64,000 nucleotides of DNA from Acididesulfobacillus acetoxydans (GCF_900016645.1 NZ_CDGJ01000048.1), one strand, 5' to 3'; positions 44,167-53,102 are shown, counted from the first letter of the stretch. Translations and numbers: made by a program. The notes: a model not told the origin generated them from the sequence alone.

Positions 44167-45315
44167 TCAGACTTTCTGCTGAGAGAGACGAAGATGTGAG
44201 GAACGCCAAGGCAACAGGGATCCATTCCAAATGCCAATGAGGGTCTTGATGGCGACCAGGGAGAAGAATCCCGCCAGGACAAGGAATTGAATCAATCCGG
44301 CGACGGCAAAGAACGAGTGCCCGACAAGACGGTTCAAGGCATAGGTTCCGGTCGTAAAGCTTCCCAGCGGAAAAACGTAGCTCCACCAGCCCAGGCTGTA
44401 AGGGATGGTGCTGTCCTTGTCAGTGAGGTGCAGAAGGGAGTAGAGACTGGCAATAACGATCCACCAGATGCCGACTCCCCACATGGCAATGGCAAAAGCA
44501 ATCCCCAGAGCGTGAAACCCGCTGCTCCAAGCGCCAAAAAGGGATTGGGTGACAAAAGGAAGGTTGCTGAAGACAGTCATGGACATGCCGATAGGGCCTA
44601 TCTCGATCCAGACACTGGGAACAAAACCGCCGCCGATTTTGCCTTTATAAACCAGCCGCGAATAGTAGAGGCTGCTGACCATGATGAAGAGAAAGAAAGT
44701 CATACCGAACATGGCTAAAATGAGAATGGTGAAGAAAAACTGCTGGGCCGGCGAGTTCCAATAGGGGATGAGGTTGGTCCCGGTGGCTGCCGCGACAATG
44801 GGAGGAACGATCGGGATGAGCCAGCTGGCATGGGTATCTTCAAGAGAAACCTGGTGGGTGACAAAGAGCAGATAGGGTACTGTAATAATAGTAAAGAGAG
44901 AAACCGCAACACCGCACAGCCAAATGACTTTGCTCATCAGAATGGCAGTGGCTGGGGAGAGCAGATGTGTGCCGATGATGAGAAAATCGTTGCCCACCAC
45001 GTTGATACCCATGGCTAAGGCGCCGTAGAAGAGGGCTTTATTAGGGTCGGAAAAGTCTTTTAAAGCCTCATCAGTATGGTGAAACCATCGCCGTACCCAT
45101 AAAGCGAGGGCGACAAGAAAGACTCCGCTGACAAGGAGAAAAAGGGCTTTGCCAATCATATACCGTCCGGGCAGGGCAATGGGCGAGGCGTAGCTCAGGG
45201 CGGCGACGATGCCGATTCCCATGACCACGGTGAACCAATTAGTGCCGAACTGACGCGAGAGAGACGGACGTCTGTCAATTTGACGACGTCCTGTTTTAAG
45301 TTGAGCTCCTAACAT
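44167..45315 (-). CDS. TDT-family transporter (TehA/SLAC1/sulfite-exporter type)
   Basis: The 382-residue protein has about ten transmembrane helices with family segments NWFTVVMGIGIVAALSYAS near the N-terminus and SLGWWSYVFPLGSFTTGTYAL near the C-terminus. TDT members export sulfite, malate or tellurite-related anions. A good GGAGG precedes the ATG on this strand. It is divergent from a LysR-type regulator across 226 bp. A CysL-like regulator paired with a sulfite exporter would make sense in a sulfur-metabolising anaerobe, but substrate assignment is inference. Confidence 0.85.
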   Translation of the reverse strand: MLGAQLKTGRRQIDRRPSLSRQFGTNWFTVVMGIGIVAALSYASPIALPGRYMIGKALFLLVSGVFLVALALWVRRWFHHTDEALKDFSDPNKALFYGALAMGINVVGNDFLIIGTHLLSPATAILMSKVIWLCGVAVSLFTIITVPYLLFVTHQVSLEDTHASWLIPIVPPIVAAATGTNLIPYWNSPAQQFFFTILILAMFGMTFFLFIMVSSLYYSRLVYKGKIGGGFVPSVWIEIGPIGMSMTVFSNLPFVTQSLFGAWSSGFHALGIAFAIAMWGVGIWWIVIASLYSLLHLTDKDSTIPYSLGWWSYVFPLGSFTTGTYALNRLVGHSFFAVAGLIQFLVLAGFFSLVAIKTLIGIWNGSLLPWRSSHLRLSQQKV

Positions 45316-45541
45316 AAATCATTCCTCCAAACAATGATGATGTTTAATGACCTTCCGGTTATTTGACTAGTTGTAGGATAAGGCTTACAATACTATAAGT
45401 AAAATCGTTTATGTTTATGAAATAGATAAGGGCTAGTTATTTGCTGAAGTGCCTCCGTTTGCGGTCTCCAATGATGATGCTGCACGGCAGGAGGTTGGCC
45501 CTCAAAGATGTCATGCTGCGCGTACTTTCAGAAAGCGGGTG
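45316..45541. promoter_or_regulatory. divergent regulatory region, TDT gene and lysR
   Basis: AT-rich core with ATAA-N10-TTAT at about 45395-45412, an interrupted dyad of the T-N11-A type bound by LysR proteins. Separate promoters for the two genes could not be fixed. Confidence 0.4.
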
Positions 45542-46438
45542 ATGAATTTGGACCACCGTCTCCTTTCTTTTGTCAAGGTGGTACAGGAGCAGAGCTTCTC
45601 ACGAGCCGCCGCCGCTCTGCATATAACCCAGCCGGCGGTGACCCAGCATATTCAGAGCCTGGAAGCCGAATTTGACGCCAGCTTGCTGGAACGGGGCAAA
45701 CGCTCTGTCAATACTACGAAAGCGGGCGAAATTGTTTTCCATGAGGCCCTCCGGATCCTTGAGCATTATAATGAAATGAAACGTTTGGTCGATGAAGTAC
45801 TCGGCGGTGATACCGGCAGTATCGTGGTTAGCGCCAGTTATACCTTTGGCGAATACATCTTGCCGTATGTTCTCCGACAATTTCAGCAATCCTATCCCAA
45901 GATTTCCTTCGTGGTCAATATCGTAAACAGCGATGAAGTGGTCCGCCAAGTGCGAAACCATGAAGCGGACATCGGGATTATCGAAACCGACCTGGCCGGC
46001 AGCGAAAATTTGACGGTGGTTCCTTTTGCCCGGGATGAAGTTATTGTCATCGCGGCCTCAAACAACAATTTTTATGCCGGGACGGCACCGCTGGCAGAGG
46101 AACTGGCGACCCAGACCTGGCTTTTGCGGGAGGAAGGATCCGGAACCAGAAGGGTGGCAGAGAAGGCTCTCAAAGATCTCGCCATTTCTCCGACCCATAT
46201 CCTGGAATTGGGCAGTATTCAAATTATTAAGCAATCGGTCGAGGCGGGACTGGGAATTTCGGTTCTTTCCAATTGGACCGTCCGGAAGGAACTTTCTTTG
46301 AACACCCTGAAGCAGGTCAATCCCCAAGGTTTCTCCCTGGGGCGATCATTTTCGTATATTCATTTGACAGCGGAATGGCAGACCAAAACGATCAAGTTGT
46401 TCGCCGGGTGTTTAACCGGAATGGCAGGTCGTTTTTAA
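45542..46438 (+). CDS. LysR-family transcriptional regulator
   Basis: About 298 residues from ATG 45542 (GTG 45539 is equally possible; the frame is open to 45449). The N-terminal HTH is typical (LLSFVKVVQEQSFSRAAAAL followed by HITQPAVTQHIQSLE), then the linker helix and the periplasmic-binding-like effector domain (VSASYTFGEYILPYVLRQF, GLGISVLSNWTV). It likely autoregulates and activates the divergent TDT transporter gene. It resembles the CysL/YwfK group involved in sulfur assimilation. The effector is unknown. Confidence 0.88.
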   Translation: MNLDHRLLSFVKVVQEQSFSRAAAALHITQPAVTQHIQSLEAEFDASLLERGKRSVNTTKAGEIVFHEALRILEHYNEMKRLVDEVLGGDTGSIVVSASYTFGEYILPYVLRQFQQSYPKISFVVNIVNSDEVVRQVRNHEADIGIIETDLAGSENLTVVPFARDEVIVIAASNNNFYAGTAPLAEELATQTWLLREEGSGTRRVAEKALKDLAISPTHILELGSIQIIKQSVEAGLGISVLSNWTVRKELSLNTLKQVNPQGFSLGRSFSYIHLTAEWQTKTIKLFAGCLTGMAGRF

Positions 46439-46488
46439 TGATGCCGACGGAATAATTGAGTATTAAAGCCCATCGTATTCAAAGAGAA

Positions 46489-46520
46489 ATCAGGGATTTG
46501 GACATTGCCAAATCCCTGAT
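46489..46520 (+). terminator. long perfect hairpin after lysR
   Basis: ATCAGGGATTTGG-N6-CCAAATCCCTGAT is a perfect 13-bp stem without a T tract. It is followed by two copies of CTGATANNTCGAGTCAA (46516-46532 and about 46538-46554). It may act as a bidirectional terminator or be a small repeat element. Confidence 0.5.
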
Positions 46521-46646
46521 AGATCGAGTCAAAAATCTCTGATATGTCGAGTCAAGGCCAGGTCTGGTTGTGGCCGGAGACCACAGGGCAGTGAACTCGG
46601 GGTCGGTCCGGAAATTAAGAAGCCAGAGCTGATGAGGAGCGGTTTT

Positions 46647-46835
46647 CTACTCCAGTACGATGGCTTCGCCAGGGCACATTTGTGCCGCTTCTTTAGCGGA
46701 CTCCTCGGCTTCGGGCGGAACCGGATTTGTGTAGGCTTCGGCCAGCCCCTGATCATTCATCCGAAAAACCTCGGGGCAAACGGCTTCACAGGAACCGCAA
46801 CCGATACAATCCGCCTGATTTACTGTGGCATACAT
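46647..46835 (-). CDS. single-cluster [4Fe-4S] ferredoxin
   Basis: The 62-residue protein has CIGCGSCEAVCPEVF near the N-terminus and a distant CPGEAI, giving four ligands for one [4Fe-4S] cluster, as in Thermotoga/Desulfovibrio-type ferredoxins. GGAGTG precedes the ATG. It is a small cytoplasmic electron carrier on its own promoter. The redox partner is not indicated by its neighbours. Confidence 0.93.
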   Translation of the reverse strand: MYATVNQADCIGCGSCEAVCPEVFRMNDQGLAEAYTNPVPPEAEESAKEAAQMCPGEAIVLE

Positions 46836-47002
46836 GGGCTAAACACTCCTTTCAAAATTGCGGGTGGACATCGCCAATGCAAGGATAACGCATAAACCCC
46901 GCTTGATCAATGCCTAAACGGGGAAAGGGGAATGTTTTTTCGCCCAGAGCAGTGGGGGGAGACCCGTGGGGCCCGTCACTCGGGGAAGGCTCAGCCGGCG
47001 GA

Positions 47003-47104
47003 GAAAAGAGACGTTTCGGGTTAAAAAAGGCGTTTCGGGTTAAAAGAGACGTTTCGGGTTAAAAAAGGAGCGGGTTAAAAAAGGAGTGGCGAGTTAAAAA
47101 AAAA
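47003..47104. repeat. intergenic minisatellite, ~19-bp unit
   Basis: Five imperfect units of about 19 bp, the first three nearly identical (GAGACGTTTCGGGTTAAAA), the last two decayed. It lies between the ferredoxin and the PQ-loop-like gene and codes for nothing recognisable. Confidence 0.75.
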
Positions 47105-47236
47105 CGCTTTTGTGAAAGTGCGTATAAGAGCTTATTGCGTGATTCTTAAATATTTTACTTCTTTGTTTATAAATGAAGCCACGCTACGAAAATGTTGTAT
47201 AATAGGGTTCGGCAAAAATGCGAGGAGTTGGGTAAG

Positions 47237-47566
47237 ATGAGTTTTTTGGAAGCAATCATGTTGATATGTTTTGGAGCCGCCTGGCCGTTCTCGATCTATC
47301 AGTCGTACAAGTCGCGGTCGACGGCCGGAAAAAGCCCGGCCTTCTTGGGAATTCTTATCTTGGGATATATTGCCGGTATTTTGCACAAGCTGTTCTTCAG
47401 TTATGATTATGTTTTGTACCTCTATATACTGAACCTAATTATGGTCTCGGCCGACCTGGCGTTGTACTATTACAACAAACGCAGAAATGAGACAGGAGCC
47501 GGAGCCACCGGAAACGCGGCATACCCTGAATGTGTACACCCTACTATACACCCTGCGGCTAAATAG
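47237..47566 (+). CDS. small PQ-loop/SemiSWEET-like membrane protein
   Basis: About 109 residues from ATG 47237 (GAGGAG upstream; frame open to 47192). Three hydrophobic helices are seen: GAAWPFSIYQSYKSR with a Pro in helix 1 followed by STAGKSP, then FLGILILGYIAGILHKLFF and YLYILNLIMVSADLALYYY. The layout matches the three-helix half-transporter (SemiSWEET/PQ-loop-like) group. Such proteins dimerise, and some carry sugars. Substrate unknown. A terminator follows. Confidence 0.7.
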   Translation: MSFLEAIMLICFGAAWPFSIYQSYKSRSTAGKSPAFLGILILGYIAGILHKLFFSYDYVLYLYILNLIMVSADLALYYYNKRRNETGAGATGNAAYPECVHPTIHPAAK

Positions 47567-47597
47567 TCCTTGGTGAAAAATCCGGAGTTGCGTACAG

Positions 47598-47625
47598 GAG
47601 AAGCAAGCAAGCTTCTCTTTTTTTT
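47598..47625 (+). terminator. rho-independent terminator
   Basis: GAGAAGC-AAGCAA-GCTTCTC followed by eight T residues, directly after the PQ-loop-like gene. Confidence 0.92.
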
Positions 47626-47740
47626 CAGAGCGAACTGCCTAAAAAGTAGGCAATTTCTCAGAAAGGTGAGAAAAAAGTGGGCAGGTAAGGGGGCGGGCCT
47701 GCAAAGAGAATAGCCACGGGCCAAAAGGAGGAAGACATAT

Positions 47741-47905
47741 GTGAATAAACGTATAAGTACAAAGTGCCTGAATGGCGGATTACTTCAATATTTTCAGAAT
47801 TACCGTTTCTCCGGATGTTTGGCACGAATTTTGCTACTACTTGCTATATCAATATCCATCAGCACTCGGCCGCCTTTGTTTAAAGAGGCCAAGTCAACCA
47901 ATTAA
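47741..47905 (+). CDS. possible leader peptide, unidentified
   Basis: GTG 47741 has a strong AAAGGAGG site and opens a 54-residue frame ending at TAA 47903. A hydrophobic stretch (RILLLLAISISIS) lies near its end. It overlaps the -24/-12 promoter at 47820, so it may be chance. Confidence 0.25.
   Translation: MNKRISTKCLNGGLLQYFQNYRFSGCLARILLLLAISISISTRPPLFKEAKSTN
47820..47835 (+). promoter_or_regulatory. sigma-54 (-24/-12) promoter of the MFS gene
   Basis: TGGCACG-AATT-TTGCT matches the -24/-12 consensus in full, GG and GC being ten bases apart. It lies 228 bp upstream of the MFS start. No activator gene is adjacent. Confidence 0.75.
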
Positions 47906-48062
47906 GTAGGGATCTTGAGGCGGGCGGACATTGAGGGCGGTCTACTCATCGCACTTCCGTCTTGTGATTCTTTGTTGATTAGGCCGAGGGAAAGGAGGTC
48001 GCTGGGCAGAGGTTATAGTTTAAATCAGGGAAACGTCATAATAGCAGGAGGAGATGATCCGG

Positions 48063-49382
48063 ATGAAAGAAACGAAATTTCGCTGGCTAATTATTGGTCT
48101 GGTCTTTTTGATTACGGTCATAAATTATGTGGATCGCTCGGCCATTGCCTTTGCGATGCCGCTGTTGAGCAAACAGTTCCACATGAATTCCGAAGATATA
48201 GGATTAACGCTGGGGGCCTTTAATATCGGCTACGCCATTTTGGTCTTCTTCGGGGGACTGATGGTAGATAAATGGGGAGCCCGTAAGGTTTGGGTCTTCG
48301 CCGCTTTGGTTTGGTCCCTGAGTATTTTTTCTACGGCTTTCGCCACCGGTTTAGCGATGCTGTTTACGGTGCGGATGATGCTGGGCGTGGCCGAAGGGCC
48401 GAACTTTCCGGCTTTGAACCGGGTGGTGGGAGACTGGCTCCCGAGTAACGAACGGGCGGTTGCTTTGGGCAATGCTCTCGTGGCGGTGCCGCTGGCTTTG
48501 ATGCTGGGCGGCCCCATTGTCGCTGCTCTGGCGACCTTCTTCGGCTGGCAGGGAATGTTTATCATCTTGGGGGTTTTGGGCTTCATCTGGATTCCAGTGT
48601 GGTACGGGTTATACCGTGATTTCCCCGAGAATTCGAACCGGGTCAATGATGCTGAACTCAAGCGGATTCGTGAGACCGCTCAGGTGAGGCGCGGGATCAG
48701 CGACAAGGAGATTCGGCGCACCAGCCATGCCGCAATGCCTGGTATGTGGAAGTTTTTGCTGACCAATCCCACCTTGCTTTCCAACGACTGGGCCTTCTTC
48801 GTCTTTGGCTATAATCTCTTCTTCTTCATGGGTTGGCTGCCGACTTTCTTGAGCAAGTCTTACCATTTGGATCTCAGCCAAGTAGGCTGGTTCTCAGTCT
48901 TGCCCTGGGCTTTGGCTTCGATCATGCTCTTCAGTGTGGGTCACCTCTCAGATCGGATTTACAGAAATACGGGAAGTCTTCGTTACGCACGTTCTTACCC
49001 GATCTGGATCACTCAACTGTTGGCGGCGGCCAGCCTGGCACCGATCATTTTCTATCACTCCTTAATGCTGGCGCTGATTTGCATCTCTCTGGCGGTCGGC
49101 TTTGGTATGGCTTCCAATTCCACGTTTTACGCCATCAACGTCGACATGATCAAGCAGCGTACTGGTACGGCTATGGGCATTATGGATTTCTTTTTCGCCG
49201 TTGCCGGCCTCATTGCTTCCACCTTGACCGGCTGGATCATCCAGCTGACCGGTTCTTTCGCAGGTGCTTTTGCTTTGGTGGTTGTGCTTAACCTGACGGC
49301 GGTCTTGGGCGTTCTGCTCTTCCATCACCCCGACAACAAGAAGCACGCCTACAACTATCAGGCAGCATTGCAACAACAGTAG
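48063..49382 (+). CDS. MFS transporter, anion:cation symporter (ACS) type
   Basis: About 439 residues from ATG 48063 (AGGAGGAG nine bases before; ATG 48054 sits on the site itself). Twelve helices are predicted, with ACS hallmarks: INYVDRSAIAFAMPLLSKQF in helix 1, GGLMVDKWGARKVW between helices 2 and 3, and GVAEGPNFPALNRVVGDWLP. This family imports organic anions such as sugar acids (hexuronate, glucarate) or phthalate. It is likely under sigma-54 control. The substrate is unknown. Confidence 0.9.
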   Translation: MKETKFRWLIIGLVFLITVINYVDRSAIAFAMPLLSKQFHMNSEDIGLTLGAFNIGYAILVFFGGLMVDKWGARKVWVFAALVWSLSIFSTAFATGLAMLFTVRMMLGVAEGPNFPALNRVVGDWLPSNERAVALGNALVAVPLALMLGGPIVAALATFFGWQGMFIILGVLGFIWIPVWYGLYRDFPENSNRVNDAELKRIRETAQVRRGISDKEIRRTSHAAMPGMWKFLLTNPTLLSNDWAFFVFGYNLFFFMGWLPTFLSKSYHLDLSQVGWFSVLPWALASIMLFSVGHLSDRIYRNTGSLRYARSYPIWITQLLAAASLAPIIFYHSLMLALICISLAVGFGMASNSTFYAINVDMIKQRTGTAMGIMDFFFAVAGLIASTLTGWIIQLTGSFAGAFALVVVLNLTAVLGVLLFHHPDNKKHAYNYQAALQQQ

Positions 49383-49806
49383 TTTTAGTAAAAATGCGAC
49401 TAAGCCGGGGTGTGTAACGGGATAAAGGCAAAGTGTTCCCGGCGGAGGGCATAACAATAACAACAAGAATATATGGCAAAAGACCTTGAAGGAGCGGTTT
49501 CTGTGCGCGGCACGGGGGCCGCTTTTTCTCCCCCTGACGGGAAGAAGAAGTTTCCCTTAGGACAAGGGTAAACCGGTGTCTGCTCCGAGCTCTCCAACCG
49601 ATCGCTCATTTCGGCATGCCGCTGCCAATCAGGTTTTTGGCAGGATACTCAATGTGAACCTCCAAAACCTCATGGATTCTTGTTATAATATAGAAGTGGT
49701 GTTTCACGTAGTGTTTAGATACACACGTGAAAACGAGAAATTGACCCAAAAACTTGGCCACCACGCCACTGGCTTCAGCTATGGGGACATTCGGGAGGAG
49801 AAAAAT
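49383..49806. other. spacer before the DUF815 gene
   Basis: AGCGG...CCGCT followed by TTTTT near 49494-49537 may be the terminator of the MFS gene. A TATAAT box lies at 49684-49689, the likely promoter of the next gene. The open frame from 49576 is its untranslated upstream extension. Confidence 0.4.
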
Positions 49807-51402
49807 ATGACGACTCAAAGAGTTCGGGCGGAATTTAAAAGGCTCTGCTTTTCGCTGGAGGAACCGGTGGTCTACAGGACCCTCAAGGAGGATCCGTTGA
49901 TCGAGGCGTTCGGGCAACTATTTCGGGCGGCTGCCTTGGAAGAAAGCGACTTTGACCTTATTCACAGGTGTTATTATGACGTTTGCGGCTTGGCGCTGGA
50001 GTTGGGCTGGCCGGCTCATTTAGCAAACTTGATCATGGAAGACGAAAATTTGTTCAGCAAAACCGCCGCTGCCGCGGGTGCTTCCGGATTGAATCCTACG
50101 CTAAGAACATCGGCCACGCGGGACTTGGAAATCTGCCGGGCTCTGGTTGCCTTCAGCGCCCGTCGGGTTAAAGAAGGGATCGAGGAATTGTGGAATGAGC
50201 AAGTGCCGGGTGAATACGCCCTCTGTGATCCGCCCATGCTTTGGCCGGAGTGGGACGAGGGTCTGTCCCTTGGGAGCGGCGGGAACCTGTCGCAGAAGAA
50301 GGAGGGGCGCCAGACGCAGCAGGAGTGCAGGGGGCAGGGAGACGGGGCGTATGGCGGGGGATTGAGGAGAGCAGGGAAAGCGGAAGGGGATGCAAACGGA
50401 AGAGAAGGCGCAAACGGAAGAGAAGGCGCGAACGGACGAGAGGATGCGAACGAACGAGGGAATGCGAACGGGCGGTGGGATGAAGGGTGCCTGGAAACGG
50501 AGGCGTATCTGACGGGTTCGGGCAGCGTTGAGGAAATGGTTGATTTTTTGGCCGGCTATCATTTCGAGAACGGGTATGGTATCCTCAGCCGTTACCTTGC
50601 GTTTCGCTGGGAGGGGCATCGCTTAAAGGGGATTGTTAACCCGGACTGCGTTCAGCGGACACAGCTCTTTGGCCTGGAACGGGAACTGAGTATCCTGGCA
50701 GAAAATACGGAGCACTTCCTGGCCGGGTTTCGGGCCAACAATGTGCTTCTCTACGGCAATCGCGGTACCGGCAAGTCGTCGGCGGTCAAGGCTCTGCTTA
50801 ATACTTACCGGGCCGAAGGTTTGCGCTTGGTGGAATTGAGCAAAAGCGCCCTTGAGGATCTGCCGGATGTGGTTCACTCTCTCTGGGGGAGTCCGCAAAA
50901 ATTCATTCTTTTCGTCGATGATCTGTCTTTCGATGACACCGAACTCGGATACAAAAACCTGAAGACGGTTTTGGAAGGCGGACTGACGGCAGAGCCCGGG
51001 AATGTCTTGATTTACGCAACTTCGAACCGGCGCCACTTAGTCAAGGAAAATTTCACGGACCGTCAGGGAGATGAGGTTCATGCCCGCGACAGTGTGGACG
51101 AGAAACTGTCTCTGGCGGACCGTTTTGGTCTTACCATTACCTTTTCAGCGCCGGATCAAAAGGGGTATTTGCAAATAGCGCGGGGCTTAGCGCGGCGGCG
51201 TGGGTTGACCGTTGAGGACGGTGAGCTGGAGAGGATGGCTTTGCGTTGGGAAATGATGCACAACGGGCGCTCGGGGCGAACCGCGCGGCAGTTTGTTGAT
51301 TATCTGGAAGGTTCTATCGGCTTGGCCCACGCTTCGGTCCGAAAAATACAGCCAAAAGATGCCCGTACTGAGGAGGGGAACCGGCACGCCGGTAAAGGGT
51401 AG
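49807..51402 (+). CDS. DUF815-family AAA ATPase with repeat insertion
   Basis: About 531 residues from ATG 49807 (GGAGGAG upstream). The C-terminal half is the DUF815 ATPase: Walker A GNRGTGKSSAVKA, Walker B FILFVDDLSFDD, then ATSNRRHLVKENF as sensor region and the lid helix. The N-terminal half has the family's helical region, interrupted at about residues 155-225 by a low-complexity segment with five 6-residue units (GANGRE-like). DUF815 ATPases have no settled function. It lies alone on its own promoter. Confidence 0.85.
   Translation: MTTQRVRAEFKRLCFSLEEPVVYRTLKEDPLIEAFGQLFRAAALEESDFDLIHRCYYDVCGLALELGWPAHLANLIMEDENLFSKTAAAAGASGLNPTLRTSATRDLEICRALVAFSARRVKEGIEELWNEQVPGEYALCDPPMLWPEWDEGLSLGSGGNLSQKKEGRQTQQECRGQGDGAYGGGLRRAGKAEGDANGREGANGREGANGREDANERGNANGRWDEGCLETEAYLTGSGSVEEMVDFLAGYHFENGYGILSRYLAFRWEGHRLKGIVNPDCVQRTQLFGLERELSILAENTEHFLAGFRANNVLLYGNRGTGKSSAVKALLNTYRAEGLRLVELSKSALEDLPDVVHSLWGSPQKFILFVDDLSFDDTELGYKNLKTVLEGGLTAEPGNVLIYATSNRRHLVKENFTDRQGDEVHARDSVDEKLSLADRFGLTITFSAPDQKGYLQIARGLARRRGLTVEDGELERMALRWEMMHNGRSGRTARQFVDYLEGSIGLAHASVRKIQPKDARTEEGNRHAGKG
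50391..50480 (+). repeat. intragenic 18-bp tandem repeat
   Basis: Five units of 18 bp (first three nearly identical, GCAAACGGAAGAGAAGGC) encode (D/G)ANGRE-like hexapeptides within the DUF815 ATPase. Confidence 0.8.
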
Positions 51403-51523
51403 CCCTGGCGAAATGCCGTAAGCAACGGGGAATCCTCTGACTTTAGTCACATGAGAGTTAATAATTCCGTTTCGGAGCGGGCATACTAGTTCCTGAAAAA
51501 ATTCCGAACGGGGTGATAAAACT

Positions 51524-51952
51524 ATGGCATTGATTCCGTATGACCCATTCCGCTTGTTTGAACCGATCTGGAATGATCTGGATCGCTACCGGAACGGGGG
51601 CAGAGAAAATTGGTCCGAATGGACCTACCGTGTGGATGTGGAAGAAACGTCGGATGCCGTCATTGTGACCGCGGAGATCCCAGGCATCGAGAATAAAGAG
51701 GATTTAAACATCCAGCTCGATGAAGACCAGCTGACGATTCAGGGTGAGGTCAAGCGGGGTACGGCCCAGGAGGAAGGCCGGGTTTCCAGGCGTTCCGAGC
51801 GTTACTACGGCCACTTTTCCCGGACTATCACACTTCCGGCGAGAGTGAAAACGGATGGGGCTCACGCCAGCTACAGAAACGGGTTGCTGGAACTCTCTTT
51901 CCTTAAAGATAAGCATCCTTCGGCCCGGAATATCGAGGTGAATTTTCACTAA
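51524..51952 (+). CDS. Hsp20-family small heat-shock protein
   Basis: The 142-residue protein has the alpha-crystallin domain (about 40-140): VDVEETSDAVIVTAEIPGIE, DLNIQLDEDQLTIQGEV, the RYYGHFSRTITLP segment and NGLLELSF. It is a cytoplasmic ATP-independent chaperone that holds unfolding proteins. It is monocistronic, with a terminator-like hairpin downstream. Confidence 0.93.
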   Translation: MALIPYDPFRLFEPIWNDLDRYRNGGRENWSEWTYRVDVEETSDAVIVTAEIPGIENKEDLNIQLDEDQLTIQGEVKRGTAQEEGRVSRRSERYYGHFSRTITLPARVKTDGAHASYRNGLLELSFLKDKHPSARNIEVNFH

Positions 51953-52095
51953 GGTCTGGGTACCGTGGGATACGGAGAAGCCGCGAATACCGCGGGACAG
52001 GGGGAAGCTGTGGCAGTCGCAAGATACGGAAAAACCGGGGGTGCCGTGGGACGGCCCGGAAGAAGGCGCCCCCTGCGGTCGCCGGCCGCTTTTTT
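51953..52095 (+). terminator. hsp20 3' region with degenerate repeat and terminator
   Basis: GATACGGAGAAGCCG (51971) and GATACGGAAAAACCG (52024) with flanking CCGTGGGA copies form a degenerate tandem repeat. GCGG-N7-CCGC followed by six T residues (52075-52095) can terminate transcription. Confidence 0.45.
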
Positions 52096-52257
52096 GTCGG
52101 TCTGGGCCAGCCTCTGACGTCCAACAGAGCCGAGCCGGCCCCGGGGCGGGTGTTGGCGGCCGAAGGTTGAGAGAGGTGCTAAAAGAAAGCCTGCAGGCAT
52201 AGAAAAGTAGTGGAGTTCTGTCTAAAGGTGGATTTTTGTCTAGAAGAAGGGAAAAGT

Positions 52258-53061
52258 ATGCAGGCGGCGCTGCCACTCCACAAAACCGTGCCTTCTTATT
52301 CTATCGGTCTGGCCCTGCTCTTGTTGGCGGGGGTTGTTATGCTTCCGCTGCCGGAACTAACTGCCGGCGGAGAAAGGCAATGTCCCCGGTGGGGTATTCC
52401 GGACAACCCGGCGGGAGGGATTTCTGGCGGCGTCGCGCAGGCAGGCCACGATGCGGCGAATGGGGTCTGGCATCCCTCTGACCTGACGGGAGCGGTGTCG
52501 GGGGTCTGGCGCGCTGAGCAAAGGCAGGAGCCGGAGCAGGAGTTGGCGGGACCGACGCCGCCAAAAGTCATACCCCCCGCCAAGGGAACAGCAGCCGGAA
52601 CTGCCGGTGCGGGTCGCAGCGCCGTCCCCGACACTGATTCGGCTGCTCACGTCAGCACCGAGGGTCCGGCGGCAACGACTCCGCGGTTGCGGGAAAAAGC
52701 GCGTGCTCTTTTAATACAGCACGCGCTCACCTGGCTGGGAGTTCCCTACGCTTGGGGAGGAGAGAGCCGGACGGGAATTGACTGTTCTGCTTTCACCCAG
52801 AAAGCTTTCGCCTTTGTGGGTATCCATTTAGCGCGGACAACTTACGAGCAGTTTCGGGAAGGGGTCGGCGTGGCGCGCTCGTGCCTAATTCCGGGTGATC
52901 TGGTCTTTTTTAGCACGGGCGGTCCCGGGGCCAGCCATGTGGGAATATATCTGGGCGGGGGAGAATTCGTGTCCGCGACCCGGCGGCAGGTCGAAATTCA
53001 GCCTCTCGCAGATCCCTACTGGGTGAAGGCTTACCGAGGTGGCCGTCGCGTCTTGAAATGA
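52258..53061 (+). CDS. NlpC/P60-family secreted cell-wall hydrolase
   Basis: About 267 residues from ATG 52258 (GAAGAAGG seven bases before). A signal peptide (SIGLALLLLAGVVMLPL) is followed by a ~120-residue Pro/Gly/Ala-rich linker. The NlpC/P60 peptidase domain is at the C-terminus: WGGESRTGIDCSAFTQ holds the catalytic Cys, GASHVGIYLGGG the catalytic His, and a further polar residue follows. It probably cuts peptide stems of peptidoglycan between D-Glu and the diamino acid. No LysM or SH3 wall-binding domain is visible, which is unusual. Confidence 0.87.
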   Translation: MQAALPLHKTVPSYSIGLALLLLAGVVMLPLPELTAGGERQCPRWGIPDNPAGGISGGVAQAGHDAANGVWHPSDLTGAVSGVWRAEQRQEPEQELAGPTPPKVIPPAKGTAAGTAGAGRSAVPDTDSAAHVSTEGPAATTPRLREKARALLIQHALTWLGVPYAWGGESRTGIDCSAFTQKAFAFVGIHLARTTYEQFREGVGVARSCLIPGDLVFFSTGGPGASHVGIYLGGGEFVSATRRQVEIQPLADPYWVKAYRGGRRVLK

Positions 53062-53102
53062 CCAAATCAGTGACGGCACCGCATATCAGCGCAGCCTATT
53101 GC

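Noticed and set aside
45430..45447. -24/-12 promoter before lysR (GGGCTA...TTTGCT)
   Set aside because: The -24 half lacks TGGCA; weak match in an AT-rich region.
46990..47110. CRISPR array
   Set aside because: Units are contiguous without unique spacers and no cas genes are present; it is a minisatellite.
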